Positions 8,414-16,501 of a stretch of DNA of 29,616 bases are shown here, one piece after another. The stretch comes from CAIZGX01 sp044374295 (GTDB taxonomy: Bacteria > Bacteroidota > Bacteroidia > Flavobacteriales_D > Sanyastnellaceae), in assembly GCA_044374295.1 (NCBI GenBank), contig JBILOU010000023.1:1-29616 (forward strand), written 5' to 3'. The translations under genes were made by a program, and so were the position numbers. The notes below the pieces were generated by a model that saw only the letters and a list, made by a program, of their open reading frames with translations, was not told where the DNA came from and searched no databases. Each line of letters opens with the position of its first letter. The stretch's first letter is position 1.

Positions 8414-9433
8414 TCACCACTTCAAAATTATTTTTCCCGAGCTTTTTCGGCTCTCTAAATATTGATGTGCTTTTGCTATTTCGGCGTAGGAATATTCGCC
8501 GCCTATAAGTGGTTTAATTTTTCCTTCTGAATGCATCTGAACCAATTGATTCAAGAGCTTTCCAATGATTTGTGGATGTTCGTCGGCAACTCTAAGCATG
8601 TTCACACCAAGAACAGACTGACTCTTTCCAAGCAATAACAATGGAATGAGTCTTCCCATGTCGAACACCAATTTCAAAGTCGCCAATTTCCCTCCCCACT
8701 TGCTGGTGCGCTCTGAAAATCCAAACAACATCAATCTTCCACCTGCACCCAACAGGCGCATGTCTTTCTTAAACGTCTTGCCTCCTATGCTGTTGAAAGT
8801 CACATCGAGATTGGCTTTTCCCAAATGCTTTCGAATTTCAATTTCATAATCATGAGTGTTGTAATTCACCGCTGTAATCCCTTGCTTCGCTAAAGCATTC
8901 ACCTTCTCATCGCTTCCCACTGTTGCAAAAATTTCACATCCCCTTTCTTTCAACAACTGAATCAACGCTGTTCCCACTCCGCCAGCCGCAGCGTGTATCA
9001 GCACGCGCTCTCCCGCTTTTGTATATTGAAGAAAATCGCTCATATACAAAGCGGTCACGTATTGCGTAGCTAAGGCACAGGCTTCGTTGGAAGAAACGGA
9101 ATCTGGAAGCTCAGCAATGCCGGTAACAGCAGTGCAAACCTTTTCAGCATACCCACCGAAACGCGTCAAACATGCCACGCGTTTTCCGATCCAATTGGAA
9201 GAAACTCCTTCACCAACGGCTTCCACAATTCCAACCACATCGTATCCCATAACCACAGGAGGCGCAGGCAGAGCGGGATACAAACCCTTCCTACCCAACA
9301 CATCTGCGAAATTCAATCCGGAAACTTCTACCTTCACGCACACTTCGCCTTCGCCTAAAATCGGATCAGCAACTTCTCTTATTTCAAAGGCTTCGTGAGC
9401 TTTTCCAAACTTCGTTAAATAGATTGCTTTCAT
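8414..9433 (-). CDS. Zinc-independent MDR-family oxidoreductase (quinone oxidoreductase/VAT1-like)
   Basis: The 339-aa protein is a medium-chain dehydrogenase/reductase. The N-terminal GroES-like domain contains VSGLNFADVLGRKGLYP and VMGYDVVGIVEAVGEGV. The Rossmann domain contains the NADPH-binding VLIHAAAGGVGTALIQL. The C-terminus ends in the family's YLESRKSSGKIIL. The structural and catalytic zinc cysteines of alcohol dehydrogenases are absent, which places it with quinone oxidoreductases and VAT-1-like enzymes: NADPH-dependent reduction of quinones or enones in the cytoplasm. The true substrate cannot be read from sequence. Its start codon overlaps the stop of the upstream 631-aa gene by 4 bp, so the two form an operon. 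Confidence 0.9.
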   Translation of the reverse strand: MKAIYLTKFGKAHEAFEIREVADPILGEGEVCVKVEVSGLNFADVLGRKGLYPALPAPPVVMGYDVVGIVEAVGEGVSSNWIGKRVACLTRFGGYAEKVCTAVTGIAELPDSVSSNEACALATQYVTALYMSDFLQYTKAGERVLIHAAAGGVGTALIQLLKERGCEIFATVGSDEKVNALAKQGITAVNYNTHDYEIEIRKHLGKANLDVTFNSIGGKTFKKDMRLLGAGGRLMLFGFSERTSKWGGKLATLKLVFDMGRLIPLLLLGKSQSVLGVNMLRVADEHPQIIGKLLNQLVQMHSEGKIKPLIGGEYSYAEIAKAHQYLESRKSSGKIILKW

Positions 9434-11325
9434 TGTTTCACTGCGCCGTTACGTTTCAAAATTGTTGTTTTTCCGCTTACTCGTTTCACTTGAATTTCGT
9501 CTTGTCCGTTTACTTTTTTATATTGAATAGAAGATGGAAGATCTCCTTTCATACTTGCTACATTCCAACCCGCAGTCGGCTTTCCGTTCGACATGTAATT
9601 ATAGATGGTGCCGTTGGAACAACCAAAGAAAATGCGGTAATCTCTTGCGTTGGAATAATCAGCGACGCACAAATTCGTGCAGGGCTTGGAGGAGAGAACA
9701 ACAGAATAACCAACGACATTTTTTCCATTGATGTCTAACATTTCCAATCTGGAATTAGTCAGAATTAGCAATTGCTTCTTTCCATTTTTAAAGGCGTCGA
9801 TCTGCTCCACGCTTCTAATTTCAGCCGACAGGGTTACCGACCAAGTTGTTTTTCCATTCGTAACCCATTCGATTTTCGAACCAGAATATTTCACTTGATC
9901 CGTCTTGCCTGTGATATGATTCTTTACCGATTTTGTTTTTGCAGATTCCACAACTGGCACCGGTTTTGGCGGCGGCGGAATTGCAACAGTATCCTCAGCT
10001 AATTCGACTTGTGGTTGCAAATCATTTGTCCCCTTAACAACCAAACGCACTTGTGTGCGATCTGAAACGGAAGCGTAATGCCACACGCGCCAGCCGCTAC
10101 CCAATTTAGCAGAGAGCATACTTGAATATTTCATATCAGTTCCGGTAATTACTCCTCCACTCGGCAAGGCGGGAAAACCTCTACCGCTTATGCTTCCAGC
10201 TGTTGACAGATATTGCTGATGCGCCAATAAAAGTTCTCTTGATTCTGCGAACATGAAAAAATTCTTGTATCGCACAGCGAAGTATTTCACCTCACTCGGA
10301 TAAATTTTATCCATCGCAAATAACTCGGCTGCATTTGCTTCTCTGATTGGATCAACAGCCAATGAATCTGAAAACATTACGCTCACATTCACGCTGTCCG
10401 ATTTCAAGCCCAAAGCGTAAATCATTCCGCTTTCGCCAGGAGTATCGCTACCGAAATTAGCCATAGCCAATTCGCCGGTGGCGTTGTTATTCAACCAATC
10501 TAACAGCGAAGCATTATTCTTCGCCTCTTGCTCCATTCGAACACTCAAGAACGCATTGCGGGCGTCTTGCGGACGAAGAGAGTCGAGGTAAGACAGCAGC
10601 GCAGATGAACTTCCTGCGTGAACGGCCTTAAACCAATAACTCGCATTGGTTCTTCCGTTCGTGAATACTTTTTGGAAGGTGAAGCTCGACTGATTTGGTG
10701 GTATGTTAAGGGGCTTGCATTGGAATCCGGCAATCATTGAAGATTCACTTCCGCGCATGTCGTCTAAGGCTGTCCAATCCTGATCTACTTTGAAATAATA
10801 ATGGCAATTCGAATCGAAGGAAGTGGTTCCTTTCACGCATAGGAATGATTGAGAATCGTCGAGCTGATTTCCTTCTTCAGGAAGGGATACGTTTCCACTT
10901 CCATATATGGCGTATGGTTCTTGGAAAAGAAATTTCAAATCAGGAAATTTCATGTTCCATTTTGAAGCAAGAACTGACCCTTCTTCACCGTATCCAACGG
11001 GAAGAACAATCATATCATCTGCACCATTCTCTACAATAAAAACTGACTGACTTTCGAATTTCAATCCTTGAGGGTCAGCAGAAACTTCTAGAAGCATTCG
11101 ACTTATTCCTTCATTCAATGAAAATTCTGAAGACCATTCAATGGCTTCAGCGAATGCTTCGGCCTTCTTCAACTCTACAACACCTGTCGCGCTTGAAGGA
11201 ATGTAGGCCAATGGACTTGTCCAATCGGCATGACTTCGATTTAAAAAATAGTACACGCCGCCTATTCCCACCGCAGTAAGGAAAATGGCTAGAACAAAAC
11301 GTAAGGTATGTTTAAGTGGGTTCAT
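9430..11325 (-). CDS. Unrecognised membrane-anchored extracytoplasmic protein, 631 aa
   Basis: I do not recognise a function. One N-terminal membrane segment (about 8-28, FVLAIFLTAVGIGGVYYFLN) has basic residues before it and no lipobox, so it is probably an uncleaved anchor. Residues 35-440 form a large domain beginning SPLAYIPSSATGVVELKKAEAF, which loosely recalls DUF3352-type openings. A proline-rich linker follows (PPPPKPVPVVE, 450-460). The last 150 residues are beta-rich with repeated blade-like units (KKQLLILTNSRLEMLDINGK, DYRIFFGCSNGTIYNYMSNGK), suggesting a partial beta-propeller or PQQ-like repeat. Cysteines at 549, 553 and 569 may pair. It is first in a two-gene operon with the MDR oxidoreductase and has its own promoter behind the terminator at 11371-11396. 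Confidence 0.85.
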   Translation of the reverse strand: MNPLKHTLRFVLAIFLTAVGIGGVYYFLNRSHADWTSPLAYIPSSATGVVELKKAEAFAEAIEWSSEFSLNEGISRMLLEVSADPQGLKFESQSVFIVENGADDMIVLPVGYGEEGSVLASKWNMKFPDLKFLFQEPYAIYGSGNVSLPEEGNQLDDSQSFLCVKGTTSFDSNCHYYFKVDQDWTALDDMRGSESSMIAGFQCKPLNIPPNQSSFTFQKVFTNGRTNASYWFKAVHAGSSSALLSYLDSLRPQDARNAFLSVRMEQEAKNNASLLDWLNNNATGELAMANFGSDTPGESGMIYALGLKSDSVNVSVMFSDSLAVDPIREANAAELFAMDKIYPSEVKYFAVRYKNFFMFAESRELLLAHQQYLSTAGSISGRGFPALPSGGVITGTDMKYSSMLSAKLGSGWRVWHYASVSDRTQVRLVVKGTNDLQPQVELAEDTVAIPPPPKPVPVVESAKTKSVKNHITGKTDQVKYSGSKIEWVTNGKTTWSVTLSAEIRSVEQIDAFKNGKKQLLILTNSRLEMLDINGKNVVGYSVVLSSKPCTNLCVADYSNARDYRIFFGCSNGTIYNYMSNGKPTAGWNVASMKGDLPSSIQYKKVNGQDEIQVKRVSGKTTILKRNGAVKQ

Positions 11326-11334
11326 GCTTCCCTA

Positions 11335-11342
11335 CGAAAATA
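11335..11342 (-). promoter_or_regulatory. Promoter (-7 box TATTTTCG with upstream TTG) for the 631-aa gene
   Basis: Minus-strand TATTTTCG ends 9 nt before the ATG. A TTG (complement of 11365-11367) lies 22 nt upstream, inside the 17-23 nt range reported for Flavobacterium promoters. The preceding terminator isolates this transcript. Confidence 0.5.
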
Positions 11343-11370
11343 GATTTCGAATGGAAGTTTATTCCAACAA

Positions 11371-11396
11371 AAAGGGCTGTCTTACAACAGCCCTTT
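11371..11396 (-). terminator. Rho-independent terminator of the acyl-CoA dehydrogenase gene
   Basis: Perfect 10-bp arms AAAGGGCTGT (11371-11380) and ACAGCCCTTT (11387-11396) enclose a 6-nt loop. Read on the minus strand, the stem ends in CCCTTTTTGTTGG, giving a T-run. It lies 21 bp past the acyl-CoA dehydrogenase stop. Confidence 0.88.
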
Positions 11397-11417
11397 GTTA
11401 ATGAATTTCGAAAGTGA

Positions 11418-12560
11418 TTACTTCGAAAGTGCGCTTCTTGAAATGACAATTTTTTGCACTTCGCTGGTTCCTTCATAGATCTGCGTAATCTTCGCATCGC
11501 GCATCATACGCTCTACGTGATACTCTTTCACGAATCCGTATCCACCGTGAATTTGAACTGCTTCAACCGTGTGCTTCATAGCAACAGTAGACGCGTACAA
11601 CTTCGCCATAGCGCTTGCTTCGTCGTAGTTCATGCCTTGATCTTTCATCCAAGCCGCTTTGTAAACTAACAAACGTGCAGCTTCAATTTCAGTAGCCATA
11701 TCGGCCAACTTGAAAGCAATGGCTTGGTGTTGTGAAATTTCTTTTCCGAATGCTTTACGCTCTTTCGAATAAGCCAAAGCCAATTCGTAAGCACCAGCTG
11801 CAATACCTAAAGCTTGAGCAGCAATACCAATACGTCCACCACTCAACGTCTTCATCGCGAACTTGAATCCGAATCCGTCTTCTCCAATGCGATTCGCTTT
11901 TGGAACTTTCACATCGTTGAATAATAACGTGTGCGTATCGCTTGCACGAATACCCATCTTATTCTCTTTCGCTCCTACGATGAATCCCTCCATTCCACGC
12001 TCTACGATAAGCGCGTTAATTCCTTTGTGACCTTTTTCAGGATCTGTTTGTGCAATTACCAAATAAGTAGAAGCCGTGCTTCCGTTGGTGATCCAGTTCT
12101 TTGTTCCGTTCAACAAATAATAGTCACCCATGTCAACTGCGGTAGTTCTTTGAGAAGTAGCATCTGAACCAGCCTCTGGTTCAGAAAGACAGAACGCTCC
12201 AATTTTCTCTCCGCTAGCCAAAGGCTTTAAAAACTTTTCCTTTTGCTCTTCCGATCCATATTCTTGAAGACCATAACAAACCAACGAGTTATTTACACTC
12301 ATGCAAACAGAAGTCGACGCATCTATTTTTGAAATCTCCTCCATGGCAATGGCATAGGATAAAGTGTCCATACCGCTTCCGCCATATTGTGGATCTACCA
12401 TCATTCCCATGAAACCTAGTTCTGCTAATTGCTTCACCTCTTCTGTTGGAAAACGCTGATGCTCGTCGCGATCTATTACTCCGGCTTTTAATACGTTCTG
12501 CGCGAAATCTCTCGCAGCTGCCTGAACGGCTAAATGTTCTTCTGTTAATTCGAAATGCAT
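11418..12560 (-). CDS. Acyl-CoA dehydrogenase (short/medium-chain type)
   Basis: The 380-aa protein shows the standard acyl-CoA dehydrogenase fold: an N-terminal helical domain, a middle beta domain with CLSEPEAGSDATSQRT and KNWITNG (FAD and substrate contacts), and a C-terminal helical domain with LSGGRIGIAAQALGIA, ERKAFG and the QIHGGYGFVKEYHVERMMRD block. The catalytic base is the glutamate in QIYEGTSEVQ (E363), at the position used by short-chain and butyryl-CoA dehydrogenases. It makes the first oxidation of fatty acyl or branched acyl-CoA and passes electrons to ETF. No other beta-oxidation gene is adjacent, but a branched-chain E2 and an acyl-CoA synthetase lie elsewhere in the window. 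It is a single-gene transcript bounded by terminators on both sides. Confidence 0.95.
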   Translation of the reverse strand: MHFELTEEHLAVQAAARDFAQNVLKAGVIDRDEHQRFPTEEVKQLAELGFMGMMVDPQYGGSGMDTLSYAIAMEEISKIDASTSVCMSVNNSLVCYGLQEYGSEEQKEKFLKPLASGEKIGAFCLSEPEAGSDATSQRTTAVDMGDYYLLNGTKNWITNGSTASTYLVIAQTDPEKGHKGINALIVERGMEGFIVGAKENKMGIRASDTHTLLFNDVKVPKANRIGEDGFGFKFAMKTLSGGRIGIAAQALGIAAGAYELALAYSKERKAFGKEISQHQAIAFKLADMATEIEAARLLVYKAAWMKDQGMNYDEASAMAKLYASTVAMKHTVEAVQIHGGYGFVKEYHVERMMRDAKITQIYEGTSEVQKIVISRSALSK

Positions 12561-12593
12561 ATTCTTATGTTTAGTTCATTGCTAAATTGGGTG

Positions 12594-12601
12594 CAAAGAA
12601 A
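12594..12601 (-). promoter_or_regulatory. Weak candidate -7 box (TTTCTTTG) for the acyl-CoA dehydrogenase gene
   Basis: Minus-strand TTTCTTTG, followed by CACC, differs from TAnnTTTG at one base and ends 33 nt before the ATG. A short leader would result. No other box is seen between the terminator at 12621 and the gene. Confidence 0.3.
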
Positions 12602-12620
12602 CGAAAATGAGGGTGAAATA

Positions 12621-12647
12621 AAAAACCCTTCTTTCGAAGGGCTTTTT
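12621..12647 (-). terminator. Rho-independent terminator of the cysteine-rich lipoprotein gene
   Basis: CCCTTC (12626-12631) and GAAGGG (12636-12641) form a stem with loop TTTC, flanked by A-runs and T-runs. On the minus strand the stem is followed by TTTTTTATTTC. It lies just past the lipoprotein stop at 12670. Confidence 0.85.
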
Positions 12648-12669
12648 GATTTTTTTCAAATTGCGACTC

Positions 12670-13638
12670 TTATTGAAGAGGCACCATTACCAATCCGTTT
12701 GTAATGTTCACGGTAGAAGTTCCAGCAGAGTTCTTAAGCAAACCTGAGAAAGTATATCGAATTCCTCCAGGAGCCGGAGTAGATCTGAACTTCACAACGT
12801 TTACAGTAGCGGTTGATGTTCCGAAAGCAGTGCTGTGCGCAACAGCTGCATTGGTGAACGCCATAACGCTTGCTGGATTTGTTGCAGTAGCCATATTGAT
12901 TACTGAACCATTCTGCCATCCTGCTACTGGAGCAGCCATTGTAAACGCAATGGTTCCGCCTTGGAGTGTTGAGCCTGTGATAGTGACTGTTCCACCTGCA
13001 TATGAGAATGTGCATGAAGAAGCTACTCCAACGTGGTTTACACCGTTTGCCGTGAATGTGATGATTGTGTCACACGCCACGCAGTCAACACCGCCGCAGT
13101 CTGTCCAGAACTCACCTTGAGCACCGCCGTCGATGATTCCGTTGGTACAGTTACCATCTGTAGAACATGGAGGACAGTTTGTTCCGCCACAGTCAACACC
13201 GATTTCAGTACCGTTCATTAATCCGTCTGTACAAGTTGGACAAGCTTCGCAATATGCTCCACCACAGTCAACTTGAGTTTCAGTTCCATTTAATAATCCA
13301 TCTGCACAAAGAGCAGCGCATGGTCCGCAATTAGACCCTCCGCAGTCGATACCTGCTTCGTCACCGTCTTGGATACAGTTTGAACAAGGAGCACATGGTC
13401 CGCATTCTCCGCCGCAATCCACGCATGTTTCACCATACTCTGGCTGCCAAATCCCGTCAATACAGTGGTCACACTGCTCGCAGTTTGGACCTCCACAATC
13501 GACCAATTGCTCAGAGTTATTCAAGATTCCGTCATAACAATTTGGCGGAATTTTATTATCATCGTTAAGACAGCCGTTCAACACGAACATCCCGAAAATG
13601 CTCATGAGTATAAGAACAGAACGTAAAGATTTATTCAT
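12670..13638 (-). CDS. Cysteine-rich repeat lipoprotein, probably surface-exposed
   Basis: This 322-aa protein has a type II signal peptide with lipobox LNGC (lipidated C23), followed by LNDDNK. The acidic pair just after the cysteine resembles the lipoprotein export signal that sends Bacteroidota lipoproteins to the cell surface. Residues 33-190 hold six repeats of about 25-29 aa of the form C-x-D/N-G-x-x-N-G-x-E-x-x-x-D-C-G-G-x-x-C-x-x-C. Residues 190-322 form a Gly/Thr/Ser-rich beta domain (TFTANGVNHVGVASSCTFSY onward) resembling DUF6252-type modules. Similar DCGG repeats occur in secreted proteins of Bacteroidota and myxobacteria; their role is not settled. An in-frame upstream start near 13713 was rejected because the signal peptide begins at MNKSLRSVLIL (13638). 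It is divergent from recJ. Confidence 0.87.
   Translation of the reverse strand: MNKSLRSVLILMSIFGMFVLNGCLNDDNKIPPNCYDGILNNSEQLVDCGGPNCEQCDHCIDGIWQPEYGETCVDCGGECGPCAPCSNCIQDGDEAGIDCGGSNCGPCAALCADGLLNGTETQVDCGGAYCEACPTCTDGLMNGTEIGVDCGGTNCPPCSTDGNCTNGIIDGGAQGEFWTDCGGVDCVACDTIITFTANGVNHVGVASSCTFSYAGGTVTITGSTLQGGTIAFTMAAPVAGWQNGSVINMATATNPASVMAFTNAAVAHSTAFGTSTATVNVVKFRSTPAPGGIRYTFSGLLKNSAGTSTVNITNGLVMVPLQ
13069..13542 (-). repeat. Six in-frame cysteine-rich DCGG coding repeats
   Basis: Codons 33-190 of the lipoprotein gene encode six diverged copies of a unit of roughly 75-90 bp. The cores are LVDCGGPNCEQC, CVDCGGECGPC, GIDCGGSNCGPC, QVDCGGAYCEAC, GVDCGGTNCPPC and WTDCGGVDCVAC. Each unit keeps four cysteines, apart from small losses, which suggests two disulfides per unit. 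Confidence 0.85.
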
Positions 13639-13659
13639 TTCTTTAAAAGGTTTGGGGTA

Positions 13660-13667
13660 CGAATATA
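13660..13667 (-). promoter_or_regulatory. Candidate -7 box (TATATTCG) for the lipoprotein gene
   Basis: Minus-strand TATATTCG ends 21 nt before the ATG at 13638. It favours the downstream start, because a start near 13713 would lie upstream of the promoter. Confidence 0.48.
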
Positions 13668-13713
13668 CGAAAAGACCGCATAAAATGAAAAAGGGTTGCG
13701 CGACTTCTGCCAC

Positions 13714-13721
13714 TAACTTTG
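13714..13721 (+). promoter_or_regulatory. -7 box (TAACTTTG) for recJ
   Basis: TAACTTTG is a full match to TAnnTTTG and ends 6 nt before the ATG at 13728. A TTG at 13696-13698 is 15 nt upstream, slightly short for a -33 element. The predicted message is leaderless or nearly so. Confidence 0.55.
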
Positions 13722-13727
13722 TGGCAA

Positions 13728-15452
13728 ATGAGTACTCCTAAAGAAAACAATTGGAAAAAGCGGGAGCAGTTCTCCAATGATGAAATTGCTGAACTTGCTG
13801 TAAAATCTAACATTAGCGAAGCTTTTGCTGAAATTTTACTTTCGCGAAAAATCAGCACACCCGAACAGGCCAGAACCTTCCTCAATCCTGAAATAAATCA
13901 GCTTTTAGACCCCTTCGGGCTGAAAGATATGGATAAGGCCATTTCCCGTTTGATCTCGGCCAAAGAGAAAAACGAGAAGGTGCTTGTATACGGAGACTAT
14001 GATGTTGACGGGACAACGGCTGTTGCTGTGTTTTACAGTTTTTTGAAACATGTCGGATTCGATTGTGACTTTTATATTCCGGATAGATACAAAGAGGGTT
14101 ATGGATTCTCAGAAGCAGGTGTGGCTTTCGCCCATGAAAATAACTTTTCATTAATCGTAACGCTCGACTGCGGCATTAAAGATGGTCCACGCATTGAACA
14201 ATGCAATGCCCATGGCATAGACGTCATCGTATGTGACCATCACACACCCGAAGACCTTCCTCCTGCTTTTGCTATTGTAAATCCGAAAAGGAAAGACTGC
14301 ACTTATGAAAACAAAGGCCTCTGCGGATGCGCGGTCGGATTCAAAGTCATGTGTGCGTGGTTCATTCATCACAACGAATCGCTCGACTTCGCCTATTCCT
14401 TCCTAGACCTTGTGGCCGTTGCAACAGGAGCCGATATTGTTCCGGTTACCTCTGAAAACCGAGTTCTCCTTTATTTCGGATTGAAAGAAATCAATACGCA
14501 TTTCCGTCCCGGTATAGCCGAACTTCTCGCGAACGCCAAGCACAGCGGGAAAGTTTTAAAAGTGGTTGATCTGGTATTTTTAATTGCTCCGCGCATTAAT
14601 GCTGCCGGAAGAATTTTTTCTGGAAAACGTGCAGTTGAAGTGCTTTTGACCAACAATGCTGAAGATGCCAAATCGGTTGCCGCTGAAATTGAAAAATACA
14701 ATCAAGAAAGAAAAGGACTCGACCGCAACATAACTCAAGAAGCGCTTGACATCATTGAAAGAGATACTTTCTATCAAGACAGTTTCACTACTGTGGTGAA
14801 GAAACAAGGCTGGCACAAAGGAGTCGTTGGCATTGTAGCTTCAAGACTTATTGAAACGTATTACAAACCAACCATTGTTTTGGTTGAAGACGAGGGAGTT
14901 CTTTCAGGAAGTGTTCGGTCCATTGAAGGAATAGATGTGTATGAAATGCTTTCGCTATGCGAAGAGCATTTGATTCAGTTTGGCGGACACAGCATGGCGG
15001 CGGGACTCAAATTAAAATCGGAAAACTTCGAAGCTTTCCGATCAGCCTTCGATCAGGTGGTTCGAAAATTCACAAACAATACGAGAATTGAGCGTTGCCA
15101 TTTGTACGATACCGAAATTCAATTCGATGAAATTTCATTTTCGTTGTACGAGTCGCTTCAGCCCTTGGAACCGCATGGTCCCGAGAACCTGCGTCCTGTC
15201 TTCCTTTCGAAAAATGTTAAAAACGCACGATTCACAAAATTGGTCGGTGCCCATGCCGATCATTTGCAATTGCACGTGAGGCAAGCTGGGAATGTTTCAG
15301 AAATGAAAGGCATTGCTTTCAAAATGGCCGACTGGGTTTTTCCAATTTTAGAAGGAAAGGAAATTGACTTGCTTTTTCAATTGAATGAAAATGTTTGGAA
15401 CGGTCAAAGTTCCATTCAGTTGGAGGTTCTCGATATTCGATTGAGTCGTTAA
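13728..15452 (+). CDS. recJ: Single-stranded-DNA-specific exonuclease RecJ
   Basis: This 574-aa DHH-family nuclease contains the metal-binding motifs VYGDYDVDGTTAV, VTLDCGIKD and VCDHHTPED, followed by RINAAGRI. The DHHA1-type nucleic-acid-binding part contains GGHSMAAGLKL, and the C-terminal OB-like region runs from about residue 460. RecJ degrades single-stranded DNA 5' to 3' in recombinational, mismatch and base-excision repair in the cytoplasm. Length and motif order are normal. An in-frame TTG at 13719 would add three residues, but it lies inside the -7 box, so the ATG at 13728 (MSTPKENNWKKREQF) is preferred. The gap to thiL is only 17 bp, but thiL has its own box. Confidence 0.95.
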   Translation: MSTPKENNWKKREQFSNDEIAELAVKSNISEAFAEILLSRKISTPEQARTFLNPEINQLLDPFGLKDMDKAISRLISAKEKNEKVLVYGDYDVDGTTAVAVFYSFLKHVGFDCDFYIPDRYKEGYGFSEAGVAFAHENNFSLIVTLDCGIKDGPRIEQCNAHGIDVIVCDHHTPEDLPPAFAIVNPKRKDCTYENKGLCGCAVGFKVMCAWFIHHNESLDFAYSFLDLVAVATGADIVPVTSENRVLLYFGLKEINTHFRPGIAELLANAKHSGKVLKVVDLVFLIAPRINAAGRIFSGKRAVEVLLTNNAEDAKSVAAEIEKYNQERKGLDRNITQEALDIIERDTFYQDSFTTVVKKQGWHKGVVGIVASRLIETYYKPTIVLVEDEGVLSGSVRSIEGIDVYEMLSLCEEHLIQFGGHSMAAGLKLKSENFEAFRSAFDQVVRKFTNNTRIERCHLYDTEIQFDEISFSLYESLQPLEPHGPENLRPVFLSKNVKNARFTKLVGAHADHLQLHVRQAGNVSEMKGIAFKMADWVFPILEGKEIDLLFQLNENVWNGQSSIQLEVLDIRLSR

Positions 15453-15457
15453 CATAG

Positions 15458-15465
15458 TATCTTTG
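15458..15465 (+). promoter_or_regulatory. -7 box (TATCTTTG) for thiL
   Basis: TATCTTTG fully matches TAnnTTTG and ends 4 nt before the thiL ATG, in the form TATCTTTG-CGCC-ATG. A TTG at 15441-15443 is 14 nt upstream, which is short. The predicted transcript starts at or next to the A of the ATG. Confidence 0.58.
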
Positions 15466-15469
15466 CGCC

Positions 15470-16501
15470 ATGGAACAACAACGTACCGAGCTTTCTGCTC
15501 TTGGAGAATTCACGCTAATCAAGCATCTGACTCAATATTTCATTCCGAAAAACGAAGGAACCATTCGCGATGCGGGAGATGATGCAGCAGTGATGCAACC
15601 TGTTGAAGGAAAACAATTGGTCATGACTACCGATATGTTGGTGGAAGGGGTGCATTTCGATTTAATGTATACCCCCCTTAAACACTTGGGTTACAAAAGC
15701 GTTGTGGTGAATCTTTCCGATATCTGCGCCATGAATGCGACTCCAACACAATTTACAGTTGGATTAGCGGTAAGCAGCAAATATTCAGTTGAAGCGCTTG
15801 AAGAATTGTACTCTGGAATGCTCGCTGCTTGCGAAGCCTACGGGGTAGATCTGGTTGGCGGAGATACAACGACTATTCCTACTGGATGTGTCATTTCCAT
15901 TACTGCAATCGGATATGCAAACAAAGAGGACATTACGTTAAGAAGTACTGTTAAAGAGGGAGACTTATTGGTTGTTTCAGGAGATTTGGGCGGAGCCTAT
16001 ATGGGTCTTCAAGTGTTGGAACGCGAAAAAGAAGTTTTCAAAAGCGCTCCTACAGCACAACCCAATCTTGAAAATTACGATTACATCCTGTCTCGTCAAT
16101 TGAAGCCAGAAGCACGATTAGATATTGTTCAATTGTTGGCTAAACTTGAAGTTAAACCAACAGCTATGATTGACATTTCAGACGGACTCTCTTCTGAAAT
16201 CCTTCACCTTGCTGAAGAAAGCGAATGTTCTTTCGCAATTTATGAAGACAAGTTGCCAATTGCTCCTGAAACACGCGATGTGGCTTCAGAGCATAACATT
16301 GACCCTACCACTTGTGCTCTAAACGGTGGAGAAGATTATGAATTGCTTTTCACGATTTCTCAAAACGATTTCGAAAAAATCAAAGGCAATCCGAACTTGA
16401 GCATCATTGGTCACGCCACTGCGAAAGACGGAGAAAACCTGCTGATGGCTATAGGCGGCGGCACTGTGAAGCTCAGTGCTCAAGGCTGGAAGGCGCTATA
16501 A
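15470..16501 (+). CDS. thiL: Thiamine-monophosphate kinase ThiL
   Basis: The 343-aa protein belongs to the PurM/AIR synthase-like ATP-binding fold. It carries ThiL landmarks: GEFTLIKHL near the N-terminus, IRDAGDDAAVM (metal and phosphate contacts), TTDMLVEGVHFDL, the KSVVVNLSDICAMNATP block, VDLVGGDTTT, VSGDLGGAYMGL, MIDISDGLSSE and LNGGEDYELLF. It phosphorylates thiamine monophosphate to thiamine pyrophosphate in the cytoplasm, the last step of TPP synthesis. TPP is the cofactor of the E1 partner of the E2 enzyme in this window. The last 29 bp overlap the 3' end of the convergent NUDIX gene. No thiamine riboswitch is visible, and the promoter position leaves no room for one. Confidence 0.96.
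   Translation: MEQQRTELSALGEFTLIKHLTQYFIPKNEGTIRDAGDDAAVMQPVEGKQLVMTTDMLVEGVHFDLMYTPLKHLGYKSVVVNLSDICAMNATPTQFTVGLAVSSKYSVEALEELYSGMLAACEAYGVDLVGGDTTTIPTGCVISITAIGYANKEDITLRSTVKEGDLLVVSGDLGGAYMGLQVLEREKEVFKSAPTAQPNLENYDYILSRQLKPEARLDIVQLLAKLEVKPTAMIDISDGLSSEILHLAEESECSFAIYEDKLPIAPETRDVASEHNIDPTTCALNGGEDYELLFTISQNDFEKIKGNPNLSIIGHATAKDGENLLMAIGGGTVKLSAQGWKAL

Noticed and set aside
12704..13120. Plus-strand ORF of 138 codons
   Set aside because: It is antisense to the cysteine-rich lipoprotein gene, has no family features, and reflects the biased codon use of the repeat and Thr/Ser/Gly-rich regions.
13639..13713. 25-residue N-terminal extension of the lipoprotein
   Set aside because: It would bury the signal peptide, it overlaps the recJ promoter region, and it lies upstream of the likely -7 box.
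15453..15469. TPP riboswitch before thiL, or fluoride riboswitch before crcB
   Set aside because: thiL has only 17 bp of upstream space and crcB starts inside the previous gene, so neither can hold an aptamer.
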